From Flavobacterium psychrophilum (GTDB taxonomy: Bacteria; Bacteroidota; Bacteroidia; Flavobacteriales; Flavobacteriaceae), in the NCBI GenBank assembly GCA_945872875.1, contig CAMCBB010000002.1, positions 1 through 44,150 of the forward strand: a stretch of 44,150 bases of DNA. The letters run 5' to 3'. The notes under the pieces are model-generated. The model did no database searches. It saw only the letters and a list, made by a program, of their open reading frames with translations, and was not told the DNA's origin. The first letter of the stretch is position 1; the number at the start of each line of letters is the position of its first letter. Shown here one piece after another: positions 1-8,167 of the stretch. A program made the position numbers and the translations under genes.

Positions 1-678
1 CATCGGTTTAAGTTAATTGTTACTGACGGGGTTTTCTCTATGGACGGGATTGTAGCTCCGCTGGATAAAATTTGTGATTTGGCCGATAAATATGACGCTT
101 TAGTGATGGTAGATGAATGCCATGCAGCCGGATTTATAGGCGCAACGGGCAAAGGCACCTTGGAAGCAAAAGGTGTTATGGGAAGAGTAGACATCATTAC
201 TGGAACTCTTGGAAAAGCACTTGGGGGCGCCATGGGAGGATATACCACCGCTAAAAAAGAAGTAATAGAAATCTTACGTCAGCGTTCAAGACCTTATTTA
301 TTTTCAAATTCGTTGGCACCTGCCATTGTAGGAGCATCTATAAAGGTTTTTGAGCTATTAGAAAAAGACACCACGTTAAGAGATAAATTAGAGTGGAATA
401 CCAATTATTTTAAAGCTGGTTTACGAGAAGCCGGCATCGATTTTATTGACGGTGATTCTGCTATAGTTCCAGTAATGCTGTACGATGCTAAGCTTTCACA
501 AGTGATGGCCGAGGAACTTTTAAAGAAAGGAATTTACGTAATTGGATTCTTTTATCCAGTTGTTCCAAAAGATAAAGCGAGAATTAGAGTTCAACTATCT
601 GCAGCTCATTCTAAAGAACATTTAGAACAAGCTATTAGTGCATTTATTGAAGTGAGTAAATCCTTAACAATCATTTAA
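1..678 (+). CDS. kbl: Glycine C-acetyltransferase (2-amino-3-ketobutyrate CoA ligase), 5' end outside window
   Basis: The reading frame is open from base 1, so this is the C-terminal ~225 residues of a protein that starts upstream of the window; the ATG at 40 is internal. It is a fold-type I PLP enzyme of the alpha-oxoamine synthase family. The [11 protein letters not shown] stretch carries the Asp that contacts the pyridine ring and the following His, and [14 protein letters not shown] carries the Schiff-base lysine. The specific call rests on the match to Kbl rather than to the sister enzymes BioF or HemA ([12 protein letters not shown], late RVQLSAAHS motif). The enzyme converts 2-amino-3-ketobutyrate plus CoA to glycine and acetyl-CoA in cytoplasmic threonine catabolism. 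The next gene has its own promoter. The family is sure; Kbl over another oxoamine synthase is very likely. Confidence 0.9.
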   Translation, partial: HRFKLIVTDGVFSMDGIVAPLDKICDLADKYDALVMVDECHAAGFIGATGKGTLEAKGVMGRVDIITGTLGKALGGAMGGYTTAKKEVIEILRQRSRPYLFSNSLAPAIVGASIKVFELLEKDTTLRDKLEWNTNYFKAGLREAGIDFIDGDSAIVPVMLYDAKLSQVMAEELLKKGIYVIGFFYPVVPKDKARIRVQLSAAHSKEHLEQAISAFIEVSKSLTII

Positions 679-701
679 TATAGAATTATAGTGTTAATAT
701 T

Positions 702-731
702 TTGATAATTCATTTATAGGTATTACTTTTG
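702..731 (+). promoter_or_regulatory. Bacteroidota-type promoter for the OmpA-family gene
   Basis: A TTG at 702-704 and TACTTTTG at 724-731, 19 bp apart, match the TTG-N17-23-TAnnTTTG consensus of flavobacterial housekeeping promoters. The ATG of the OmpA-like gene lies 32 nt further on, leaving a leader of about 28 nt. Confidence 0.8.
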
Positions 732-763
732 CACTATTATATATACAATTTAAATAATTAAGT

Positions 764-2176
764 ATGAAACATCTTAACAAATTATTTGCTTTATTAATGC
801 TTTTAGGATTAAGTTCTCAAGCACAAGATAGAGACAACGTGTGGGCTATTTCGTTTGGAGCAAACGCAGTAGACGGAGGCAGAGTAAGCGCTGCAACAAC
901 TATGAAAGATCAATTTTCTGAGTATTTTAATGCTAAAGACTATTGGAATATTATGCCTTCAGTATCTACAATTAGTGTATCTAAATATGTAGGTGATGAT
1001 TTTACTTTTGGCATTACAGGATCTGCGAACAAAATCTCTAAAGTTGTTGGAGATAAAGTAAATGTTACACCGTATACAAGTATGTATCCAGTATCTAATC
1101 CTGGAGATTTAATGTATTATTCATTTGATGGAGTTGTAAGATACAGCTTTATGTCACTAATTAAATCTAACTCATTTGAGCCTTCACTTCATGTAGGAGG
1201 TGGTTATACTTGGTTAGGAGACGCATCTGCAGGTACAATCAATGGAGGTTTAGGATTAACATATTGGTTGGGTAAACAAGTAGGTTTAACTTGGACATCT
1301 ACATACAAGCATTCATTTGATGATTCTAGAATTATTAATACCGATATCCCAAGCCACATGCAACATGCATTAGGAATTGTTTTCAAATTTGGAGCAAAAG
1401 ATACTGACGGTGACGGGATATACGATCGTTTAGATGCTTGTCCAGAAGTTGCTGGTCCTAAAGAATTCAACGGGTGTCCTGATACCGATGGAGATAAAAT
1501 TATAGATAAAGATGATTCTTGTCCAGAAGTTGCTGGTTTAGCTGCTTTTAATGGTTGTCCAGATACAGACGGAGACGGAATTGCTGATAAAGAAGATGCT
1601 TGTCCAGAAGTTGCTGGTATTAAAGCTTTAGCAGGTTGTCCAGATGCTGACGGTGACGGTGTTGCTGATAAAGCTGATAAATGTCCACAAGTTAAAGGCC
1701 CTAAAGAAAATGCTGGTTGCCCATGGCCAGATACAGACGGAGATAAAGTTTTAGATAAAGATGATAAATGTCCAGAAGTTGCAGGAACTGTGGCTAATCA
1801 AGGTTGTCCAGAAATGAATGAAGACGCTGAGAAAAAATTAAATGAGTACGCTAAAACAATTTTATTTGATAGCGGGAAAGCTTCATTCCAAAAACAAACT
1901 TACCCAGTATTAGTTTCTATTACTTCAATATTAAAAGAATATCCAAATGCTAAATTCAGCATTGAAGGACATACTGATAATACAGGAAAAGCTGCTTCAA
2001 ATCAAAAATTATCTGAAGAAAGAGCTGCTGCAGTTAAAGGGTATTTAGTTGAAAATGGAGTTGCTGCAAACAGATTAACTTCATCTGGTTTTGGTCAATC
2101 TAAACCTATTGATTCTAACAAAACTAAAGCTGGTAAAGCTAACAACAGAAGAGTTGAAGTGAAATTAGTAAAATAA
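764..2176 (+). CDS. OmpA-family outer-membrane protein with thrombospondin type 3 repeats
   Basis: The 470-residue protein has a signal peptide ending near SSQAQ (residue ~21), an N-terminal beta-barrel-like region to about residue 210, five Asp-rich calcium-binding thrombospondin type 3 repeats (DTDGDGI...DxCPEVAG...GCP pattern, ~211-350), and a C-terminal OmpA peptidoglycan-binding domain (~360-470) with the [11 protein letters not shown] and [13 protein letters not shown] motifs. It should sit in the outer membrane and bind peptidoglycan non-covalently, giving mechanical coupling of the envelope. The repeat count is the part of such proteins most likely to vary between strains. The gene is monocistronic, with its own promoter and a strong hairpin terminator. 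Architecture is certain; no specific ligand can be inferred. Confidence 0.93.
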   Translation: MKHLNKLFALLMLLGLSSQAQDRDNVWAISFGANAVDGGRVSAATTMKDQFSEYFNAKDYWNIMPSVSTISVSKYVGDDFTFGITGSANKISKVVGDKVNVTPYTSMYPVSNPGDLMYYSFDGVVRYSFMSLIKSNSFEPSLHVGGGYTWLGDASAGTINGGLGLTYWLGKQVGLTWTSTYKHSFDDSRIINTDIPSHMQHALGIVFKFGAKDTDGDGIYDRLDACPEVAGPKEFNGCPDTDGDKIIDKDDSCPEVAGLAAFNGCPDTDGDGIADKEDACPEVAGIKALAGCPDADGDGVADKADKCPQVKGPKENAGCPWPDTDGDKVLDKDDKCPEVAGTVANQGCPEMNEDAEKKLNEYAKTILFDSGKASFQKQTYPVLVSITSILKEYPNAKFSIEGHTDNTGKAASNQKLSEERAAAVKGYLVENGVAANRLTSSGFGQSKPIDSNKTKAGKANNRRVEVKLVK

Positions 2177-2197
2177 TTTCTAACCAAATATTTTAAG

Positions 2198-2228
2198 AAA
2201 CGCCTCGATTTATCGGGGCGTTTTTTTT
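2198..2228 (+). terminator. Rho-independent terminator of the OmpA-family gene
   Basis: An 8-bp stem (CGCCTCGA / TCGGGGCG, one T-G wobble) with a TTTA loop, extended by AAA/TTT, is followed by eight T. It lies 22 nt after the stop codon and ends 11 nt before the next ATG. Confidence 0.9.
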
Positions 2229-2239
2229 ATATTTATCCG

Positions 2240-4996
2240 ATGGAAAACACTTCTTTCTTAAATAAACTTGCACAAGTACTATTAAAGGAATATTCTGATA
2301 AATTATCGGATACCATTATTATTCTACCAAATAGAAGAGCAAAGGTATTTCTTATCGATGCATTATTAAAGCAAACACCAAATACCATTTTTGCTCCTGA
2401 AATAATTAGTATTGAAGATTTTGTGCAAGATATTGCAGGAATTAGAGCAATAGATAGTGTAGAATTACTATTTGAGTTTTATGCTGTATACCTTGAAATC
2501 ACAGCTACTGATCAAGAATCTTTTGAGACATTTGCAAATTGGGCCAAAACACTTTTACAAGATTTTAATGAAATTGATCGCTATTTATTAGACCCTGATA
2601 AGGTCTTAAAGTACTTAGAAAATATTAAAGAGATCGAACACTGGTCGGTAGACATTGATAAACGTACTGAGTTAATTGAAAAGCATCTTATTTTTTGGAA
2701 AAAATTACCAGTATATTATCACTCTCTATACCAACATTTATTTGAAAAAGGCATCGGTTATCAGGGTTTGATTTATAGAGAGGCAGTAAATAATCTAAAT
2801 CATTTTTCTGAATCTGTAAAAGATAAAAAATACATTTTTGCCGGATTTAATGCTCTAAATCAAGCTGAAGAAAAGATCGTACAACATCTTTTAACTATTG
2901 ATATAGCTAAAATATTCTGGGATATTGATTCTGTCTTCATGAATGACAAGCAACACGATGCCGGACTTTTTCAGCAACGATTTCAAGCAGAATGGCCTTA
3001 TTATAAATCCAATCCCTATGAATGGATTGCTAATGATTATAAACAGGAGAAAAATATTCAAGTAATTGGAACTCCAAAATCAATAGGTCAAGCAAAGATT
3101 GTAGGTAGCTTAATTGAAAAACACAGCTATGAGTTGGAGGGCAAATTACAAAATGTTGCCGTTGTACTCGGAGAAGAAAATCTGTTACTTCCTATCTTGT
3201 ATTCTTTGCCAAGTAATGCAGGGGCTCTTAATATAACTATGGGTTTTTCTAGTAAGAATAACCCCGCACAATTACTTGTAGCCAAACTCTTTAAAATGCA
3301 TACCAATGCATTGACAAGAAATTCTAAAAGTTATGTCTTTTATTATAAGGAGGTATTAGATATTTTGACTCATCCACTTTTGGAAAGCTATTTAAATGCT
3401 TCTGATCTAGTATATTGTATCAACCAAAATAATTTTACATTTATTTTACATTCTAAATTGGAAGATTTGCATCCAAATGGGAATGAATTATTTCAATTTT
3501 TATTTCAAAAATGGGAAAATGATCCACTCAAAGTATTAGAAAATATTTCTCAAATATTATTACTAATAAAAGCTAATTTGAGTAAGGATACTGAAGAAGA
3601 AAAAATAACCAATGCCTTCGTTTATTCTATTTATAAAATTATAAATCAGTTAATTTCCTATTTTTCAACTACAAACCATGTAAATTCAATTGATACGCTA
3701 TATGCAATTTATAAGCAAATTGTAGATGTTGCCGAGGTTTCTTTTGAAGGAGAGCCATTAAATGGTTTGCAAATTATGGGGGTTTTAGAAAGTAGGGTAC
3801 TGGATTTTGAAACGGTCATTATCACTTCGGTTAATGAAGGTAAATTCCCTGCTGGGAAAAGCATGAATTCCTTTATTCCATATGATGTAAAGAGAGAATT
3901 AGGGTTGCCAACTTTTAAAGAAAAAGACGCAATTTATACCTATCATTTTTATCATTTGTTGCAACGCGCAAAGAATGTCTATTTGTTGTATAATTCAGAT
4001 AGTGAAGGTTTAGACGCTGGAGAAAAAAGTCGTTTTATCACTCAACTAGAAGTTGAAAAACAAGACAACCATAATTTAACCTTTCAAATATATAATGCCG
4101 AAGTACCAGAAAATGCTACCCAAGCAATTGTGATTCCAAAATCGGAAAGCGTTATGCATCGGCTAAGTGAAATTGCTAAAAAAGGGTTTTCACCTTCATC
4201 ATTGACAACTTATATTCGAAATCCAATTCAGTTTTATTTTCAACGAATATTACGAATCTCTGAAGCAGATGAAGTAGAAGAAAACATTGCTGCAAACACA
4301 TTAGGAACTATTATTCACGGAGTATTAGAAGAATTATATAAACCACTTATTGGCAAAATTTTAATTGAAAATGACATTGAAAATTGCTTTAAAAAAGTAG
4401 ATGAAGAGGTGTTAAAACAATTTAAATTAAAATATAGAGAAGGAGAAATTAAAAAAGGTAGAAATCTTTTAGCTTTTGAAGTTGCCAAACGAAATGTCCA
4501 AAATTTCTTAAAAATCGAATTAGAATCAATAATAAATGGAGATCAAATTCAAATTATAGCTCTCGAATCGAAACTAGAACGCGTATTAGAACATCCAAAA
4601 TTGCCTTTCCCAGTAAAGATTGCCGGGAATGTAGACCGTATTGAAAACCGAGACGGGAAAATTAGAATCATCGATTATAAAACCGGGAAGGTTGATAAAA
4701 ACGATGTTATTTTAAAAACATGGCTAGACCTTACCAAAGACATTGGAAATGATAAAATTATCCAAATTCTAGCGTATGCATTTATGTACCAACCAGATTC
4801 TAAAGGTTTAGAGATGGAAGCTGGAATTATTTCGTTTAAGAATTTAAAATCGGGATTTTTGCCATTTAATTTTAAATCAGTAATTGGATTGGAACAAGTT
4901 ATTACACCCGAAATAATGGAAAGTTATATCGAAGAAATAGTTGTGTTATTAAATGAGATTTTCAATTTTGAAATACCTTTCGAGCAAACAAATTAA
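2240..4996 (+). CDS. AddB-like PD-(D/E)XK nuclease family protein
   Basis: This 918-residue protein looks like the AddB/ATP-dependent nuclease subunit B type: a helicase-like body followed by a C-terminal RecB-family nuclease. The nuclease core is visible as GTIIHGVLEELY (~residue 690), then the metal-binding Asp in AGNVDRIE and the DYKTGK motif with catalytic Asp and Lys (~790-815). The N-terminal region has the usual IILPNRRAKVFL strand, but no Walker A P-loop is evident. The segment before the GxxxH motif, YIRNPIQFYFQRIL, lacks the cysteine that opens the 4Fe-4S staple of classical AddB, and no Cys cluster follows. The partner helicase AddA is not adjacent; downstream is an opposite-strand hydrolase. 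Expected role: processing of DNA double-strand ends. The start is the first ATG after the terminator, 4 nt past a TATATTTA sequence. Confidence 0.8.
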   Translation: MENTSFLNKLAQVLLKEYSDKLSDTIIILPNRRAKVFLIDALLKQTPNTIFAPEIISIEDFVQDIAGIRAIDSVELLFEFYAVYLEITATDQESFETFANWAKTLLQDFNEIDRYLLDPDKVLKYLENIKEIEHWSVDIDKRTELIEKHLIFWKKLPVYYHSLYQHLFEKGIGYQGLIYREAVNNLNHFSESVKDKKYIFAGFNALNQAEEKIVQHLLTIDIAKIFWDIDSVFMNDKQHDAGLFQQRFQAEWPYYKSNPYEWIANDYKQEKNIQVIGTPKSIGQAKIVGSLIEKHSYELEGKLQNVAVVLGEENLLLPILYSLPSNAGALNITMGFSSKNNPAQLLVAKLFKMHTNALTRNSKSYVFYYKEVLDILTHPLLESYLNASDLVYCINQNNFTFILHSKLEDLHPNGNELFQFLFQKWENDPLKVLENISQILLLIKANLSKDTEEEKITNAFVYSIYKIINQLISYFSTTNHVNSIDTLYAIYKQIVDVAEVSFEGEPLNGLQIMGVLESRVLDFETVIITSVNEGKFPAGKSMNSFIPYDVKRELGLPTFKEKDAIYTYHFYHLLQRAKNVYLLYNSDSEGLDAGEKSRFITQLEVEKQDNHNLTFQIYNAEVPENATQAIVIPKSESVMHRLSEIAKKGFSPSSLTTYIRNPIQFYFQRILRISEADEVEENIAANTLGTIIHGVLEELYKPLIGKILIENDIENCFKKVDEEVLKQFKLKYREGEIKKGRNLLAFEVAKRNVQNFLKIELESIINGDQIQIIALESKLERVLEHPKLPFPVKIAGNVDRIENRDGKIRIIDYKTGKVDKNDVILKTWLDLTKDIGNDKIIQILAYAFMYQPDSKGLEMEAGIISFKNLKSGFLPFNFKSVIGLEQVITPEIMESYIEEIVVLLNEIFNFEIPFEQTN

Positions 4997-5006
4997 TTTT
5001 TTTAAT

Positions 5007-5789
5007 TTAAATTGTTTTTAAAAAGCGAAGTAGCTCTTTTTCCAATTCGGATTTGTTTTCCATGTGGCTCATGTGACCGTCAGGGAAAGTAGTAAGTTTT
5101 ACCGAAGTGCCCTCCGCTTGCTTCAAATTATCCTTATAAATTAATACTTCATCTTTTTCTCCAAGTATTAGCTGTATTGGATAGTTGGCCAAATGTAAAA
5201 TAACCTCTCGATCTTTTCGGATTTTCATTCCTTCTAATGCGGCAACTACACCTTGTAATGGAGTTTTTAGCGCTTCTAATTTTACTTTTTCGATAGCATC
5301 TGCAAGAAGGTTTCTGTTGTTTTCACTAAATAAATTAGCAATACTCATGCGCACAAATGCAGAATAATTTTGTTTCACTGCAACAATGGCGCGGTCTCTA
5401 TTTTTTTTACGATCAGGGCTATCAGCTCGTGATGTAGAGTTTAAAAGTACTAAACCTTTCATGAAATCTGGGCATAATTCGGCGAAAGCCAATGCAACAT
5501 AACCACCCATGGAGTGTCCAATAATTACAATCTTCCGAATTTTTAATTCGTGCAAAACGGCATGAACCATATCGGCTTGATCCTCCATAGAATGCACATA
5601 GCCCATGCATTCGGTTTGACCGTGGCCCAATAAATCTATAGTGATAATGCGGTATTTTTTTGAAAGTTCTGGCACCAATTCATCCCACATCGATTGGTTT
5701 TCTAAAAAACCATGAAGCAACACTACCGCCATGCCTTTGCCTTGATCGGTGTAGAAAATTTTTGTGTTTTTGTAATGCAGCATTTTCAT
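5007..5789 (-). CDS. Alpha/beta hydrolase fold protein
   Basis: The 260-residue cytoplasmic protein has the alpha/beta-hydrolase hallmarks: oxyanion-hole HGF (residues 26-28), nucleophile elbow GHSMGG with Ser93, acid Asp in GEKDE (~213) and catalytic His in DGHMSHME (239 or 242). The length fits a stand-alone hydrolase with a small helical cap (residues ~120-185). Substrate is unknown; carboxylesterase-like, epoxide-hydrolase-like or MenH-like activities are all possible and no men genes are nearby. ATG codons exist at residues 1 and 3 (5789 and 5783). Because the -7 box ends only 5 nt upstream of the first, the second may be the true start, or the mRNA may be leaderless. It converges with the upstream nuclease gene (10 nt apart). 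Confidence 0.85.
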   Translation of the reverse strand: MKMLHYKNTKIFYTDQGKGMAVVLLHGFLENQSMWDELVPELSKKYRIITIDLLGHGQTECMGYVHSMEDQADMVHAVLHELKIRKIVIIGHSMGGYVALAFAELCPDFMKGLVLLNSTSRADSPDRKKNRDRAIVAVKQNYSAFVRMSIANLFSENNRNLLADAIEKVKLEALKTPLQGVVAALEGMKIRKDREVILHLANYPIQLILGEKDEVLIYKDNLKQAEGTSVKLTTFPDGHMSHMENKSELEKELLRFLKTI

Positions 5790-5794
5790 AGTTG

Positions 5795-5824
5795 CAAAAA
5801 TAGATTTTTTAACTGCAAATTCAA
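5795..5824 (-). promoter_or_regulatory. Promoter of the alpha/beta hydrolase gene
   Basis: On the minus strand, TTG (5824-5822) and TATTTTTG (5802-5795) are 19 bp apart, a full match to the flavobacterial consensus. The start codon at 5789 lies only 5 nt beyond the -7 box, so the transcript would begin at or next to the ATG. Confidence 0.75.
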
Positions 5825-5840
5825 GTCAACTTTAAACATA

Positions 5841-5870
5841 AAAAAAGGCTCACTTTCGTAAGCCTTTTTA
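5841..5870 (-). terminator. Terminator of the aminopeptidase P gene
   Basis: The inverted repeat AAAAAGGCT / AGCCTTTTT with a 10-nt spacer is followed on the minus strand by a T-run. It lies 17 nt after the aminopeptidase stop and just upstream of the hydrolase promoter. Confidence 0.85.
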
Positions 5871-5886
5871 TTTGAATTTTTGAACA

Positions 5887-7179
5887 TTAAGCGTTCATCA
5901 AACTTTCAATTTCTTCTACTTCAATTGGAATATTTCGCATCAAGTTGAAGGCTTCACCTTTAGCTTGAATTACCATGTCATCTTCTATTCGAATTCCGAA
6001 ACCTTCTGCCGGAATATAGATTCCTGGTTCTACAGTGAACACCATATTGGCTTGCATTGGCTCGTGCAACAACCCATAATCATGGGTATCCAATCCCATG
6101 TGGTGCGAAGTACCATGCATGAAATATTTTTTGTATGCTGGCCAATCCGGATTTTCATTCTGTACATCGGCTTTGTCAATTAATCCCAAACCTAAAAGTT
6201 CGGAGGTCATGAATTTACCCACTTCTACATGGTATTGTTTCCATAATGTACCTGGAATCAACATTTTGGCAGCTTCATTTTTAACTCGTAAAACCGCATT
6301 GTAAACTTGTTTTTGTCTGTCTGTAAAACGACCAGAAACAGGAACCATACGCGTCATATCACTAGAATAATTAGCATATTCGGCACCAACATCTAATAAT
6401 AATAAATCGCCGGCCTTACATTGTTGGTTGTTTTCTATATAATGCAACACATTTGCATTGGCTCCCGAAGCAATAATTGGGGTATATGCAAATCCTTTAG
6501 ATCTGTTTCTTAAAAATTCGTGCGCAAATTCGGCTTCAATTTCATACTCCATTACATTTGGCTTCACAAAATTCAAAATTCGGCGAAAGCCTTTTTCTGT
6601 AATATCACAAGCTTGCTGAATTAAATCGAGTTCTTCACTTTCTTTTACAGAGCGAATGCGTTGTAAAATTGTGTTCGATTTTTCTACTTTATGTGCAGGA
6701 TAATTTTCTTTCCACCATTTAATAAAACGAGCTTCGCGAGTTTCAGTTTCAATTGTAGCACGATAGTGCTCATTAGTATTGATATAAATAGTATCCGAAT
6801 AACTCATGATTTCCTTTAAAGTTTTATGAAAATCTTGTAACCAAATTACGGTTTTTACTCCCGATACTTCAAAAGCCCTTTCTTTAGTTAGTTTTTCACC
6901 TTCCCAAACTGCAATATGTTCATTGGTTTCTTTTAAGAAAAGAATTTCTTTCAAGTTTTCATAAGGTGCATCTGGAAAAATCAATAAAATGCTTTCTTCT
7001 TGATCAACTCCCGATAAATAAAAGATGTCTCGGTGTTGGGCAAAAGGCAAAGTACTATCTGCAGAAACTGGATAAATATCATTGGAGTTAAAAACTGCAA
7101 CGCTATTTGGCTTCATTTGTGAAGTAAATTTAGCTCTGTTTTTGATAAACAGATTACGGTCTATTTGATGGTATTTCAT
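5887..7179 (-). CDS. pepP: Aminopeptidase P family metallopeptidase (Xaa-Pro aminopeptidase)
   Basis: The ~430-residue M24B peptidase has an N-terminal creatinase-like domain (~1-165) and a C-terminal pita-bread domain. All five dinuclear metal ligands are visible: Asp in LLLLDVGAE, Asp in NYSSDMTR, His in GTSHHMGLDTHD, Glu in FTVEPGIY and Glu in IRIEDDM. It removes N-terminal residues that precede proline, in the cytoplasm. The frame opens at an ATG at 7197, but I prefer the ATG at 7179 (MKYHQIDRNLF) because that is where family N-termini usually begin; the six extra residues (MHNIIS) look like leader. It is transcribed away from sdhC and ends at a hairpin terminator. Family assignment is secure; the start is uncertain by six codons. 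Confidence 0.92.
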   Translation of the reverse strand: MKYHQIDRNLFIKNRAKFTSQMKPNSVAVFNSNDIYPVSADSTLPFAQHRDIFYLSGVDQEESILLIFPDAPYENLKEILFLKETNEHIAVWEGEKLTKERAFEVSGVKTVIWLQDFHKTLKEIMSYSDTIYINTNEHYRATIETETREARFIKWWKENYPAHKVEKSNTILQRIRSVKESEELDLIQQACDITEKGFRRILNFVKPNVMEYEIEAEFAHEFLRNRSKGFAYTPIIASGANANVLHYIENNQQCKAGDLLLLDVGAEYANYSSDMTRMVPVSGRFTDRQKQVYNAVLRVKNEAAKMLIPGTLWKQYHVEVGKFMTSELLGLGLIDKADVQNENPDWPAYKKYFMHGTSHHMGLDTHDYGLLHEPMQANMVFTVEPGIYIPAEGFGIRIEDDMVIQAKGEAFNLMRNIPIEVEEIESLMNA

Positions 7180-7211
7180 AGAAATAATATTATGCAATTC
7201 TAAATTATCTT

Positions 7212-7219
7212 CAAAAATA
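7212..7219 (-). promoter_or_regulatory. Probable -7 box of the aminopeptidase P gene
   Basis: The minus-strand sequence TATTTTTG matches TAnnTTTG, 32 nt before the preferred ATG at 7179. No TTG lies at the expected distance, so only half of the promoter is supported. Confidence 0.45.
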
Positions 7220-7238
7220 GAAAGATTATAACTAATAG

Positions 7239-7390
7239 CGGTTATATCCGGTTATATTTTTAATAAATATATAAATGTATTTTCAATTTTAGTATGGTAA
7301 TAAAGTATCGTTTCTTTTTAAAAATATTTTGTTTAACTAAAATTGTTGATTTTTAACATATTATAGTTTGATATTCAACAAGTGTTAAAC
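7239..7390. repeat. Inverted and tandem repeats in the pepP-sdhC intergenic region
   Basis: The 307-nt region 7180-7486 between the divergent pepP and sdhC genes holds no gene. It contains a tandem 10-bp duplication (CGGTTATAT plus one variable base, 7239-7258) and a two-block inverted repeat: GTTTAAC (7331-7337) and TTGTTGA (7343-7349) facing TCAACAA (7375-7381) and GTTAAAC (7384-7390). The inverted repeat ends 35 bp before the sdhC -33 element, a place where a dimeric regulator could bind. Confidence 0.55.
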
Positions 7391-7425
7391 CCACTTTAAA
7401 CTAATTATAAATTATTGCGAAAAGG

Positions 7426-7456
7426 TTGTAGTATATATGAAATTGCAGTATTTTTG
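7426..7456 (+). promoter_or_regulatory. Promoter of the sdhCAB operon
   Basis: TTG at 7426-7428 and TATTTTTG at 7449-7456, 20 bp apart, match the flavobacterial consensus. The promoter lies inside the open reading frame extended from the TTG at 7415, which shows that the true sdhC start is the ATG at 7487. Confidence 0.8.
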
Positions 7457-7486
7457 TTTGATTTTTATATATTAATTAAAACAACC

Positions 7487-8155
7487 ATGGCAAAATCTAC
7501 TTTTTTGAGTTCTTCCATTGCAAGGAAAGTTGCAATGGCTCTCTCGGGACTCTTTTTGATTACCTTTTTAGCGCTTCATTTTTTTATAAACCTTACTTCT
7601 GTTTTTAGCGAAGAAGTTTTTAATGCTTGTTCTCATTTTATGGGATACAATCCTTTAATACAATTTGTGATGCAGCCCATTCTAGTAGCTGGAGTTGGCT
7701 TCCATTTTGTAATGGGAATCATATTAGAAGCGCAAAATAATAAAGCAAGACCAGTAGCTTATGCTAAATACAATGGAGCAGCAAATGCTTCATGGGCATC
7801 AAGAAATATGATAGTTTCTGGACTTGTAGTTTTAGCATTTTTAGGACTACATATGTATGATTTTTGGGTACACGAAATAGTGTACAAATACGTTGAAGTA
7901 AACGCAATCGAAGAATCAAGGTATTTTTCAGAGTTGGTTGCTAAATTTGAATCCCCAATCCGTACAGGATTATACAGTATCGCATTTTTATTGCTTTCAT
8001 TACACTTATGGCATGGATTCAGTTCTGCTTTTCAATCGGTAGGATTCAATAATAAATTTTCTAAAGGAGTTCAAAAATTTGGATATGCTTTTGCAATAAT
8101 TATTCCTTTCGGATTTATTTTTATTGCATTATTCCACCATTTTTTCAATAATTAA
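7487..8155 (+). CDS. sdhC: Succinate dehydrogenase cytochrome b subunit
   Basis: The 222-residue membrane anchor of complex II (succinate:menaquinone oxidoreductase) begins MAKSTFLSSSIARKVAMALSG, typical of the single-subunit, di-heme type B anchors of Bacteroidota. About five hydrophobic helices are visible, with histidines suited to heme ligation in LALHFFINL, GVGFHFVMG, GLHMYDFWVH and LLSLHLWHG. It passes electrons from SdhB to menaquinone in the inner membrane. The ATG at 7487 is chosen over in-frame upstream starts because the promoter lies at 7426-7456. It is the first gene of sdhCAB, 12 nt before sdhA. Confidence 0.95.
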   Translation: MAKSTFLSSSIARKVAMALSGLFLITFLALHFFINLTSVFSEEVFNACSHFMGYNPLIQFVMQPILVAGVGFHFVMGIILEAQNNKARPVAYAKYNGAANASWASRNMIVSGLVVLAFLGLHMYDFWVHEIVYKYVEVNAIEESRYFSELVAKFESPIRTGLYSIAFLLLSLHLWHGFSSAFQSVGFNNKFSKGVQKFGYAFAIIIPFGFIFIALFHHFFNN

Positions 8156-8167
8156 TATTTCATACTA

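Noticed and set aside
1204..1470. Minus-strand reading frame inside the OmpA-family gene
   Set aside because: Antisense shadow of a strongly supported coding sequence.
7415..7486. N-terminal extension of sdhC from the TTG at 7415
   Set aside because: The segment contains a full promoter and does not resemble family N-termini; MAKSTFLSSS at 7487 does.
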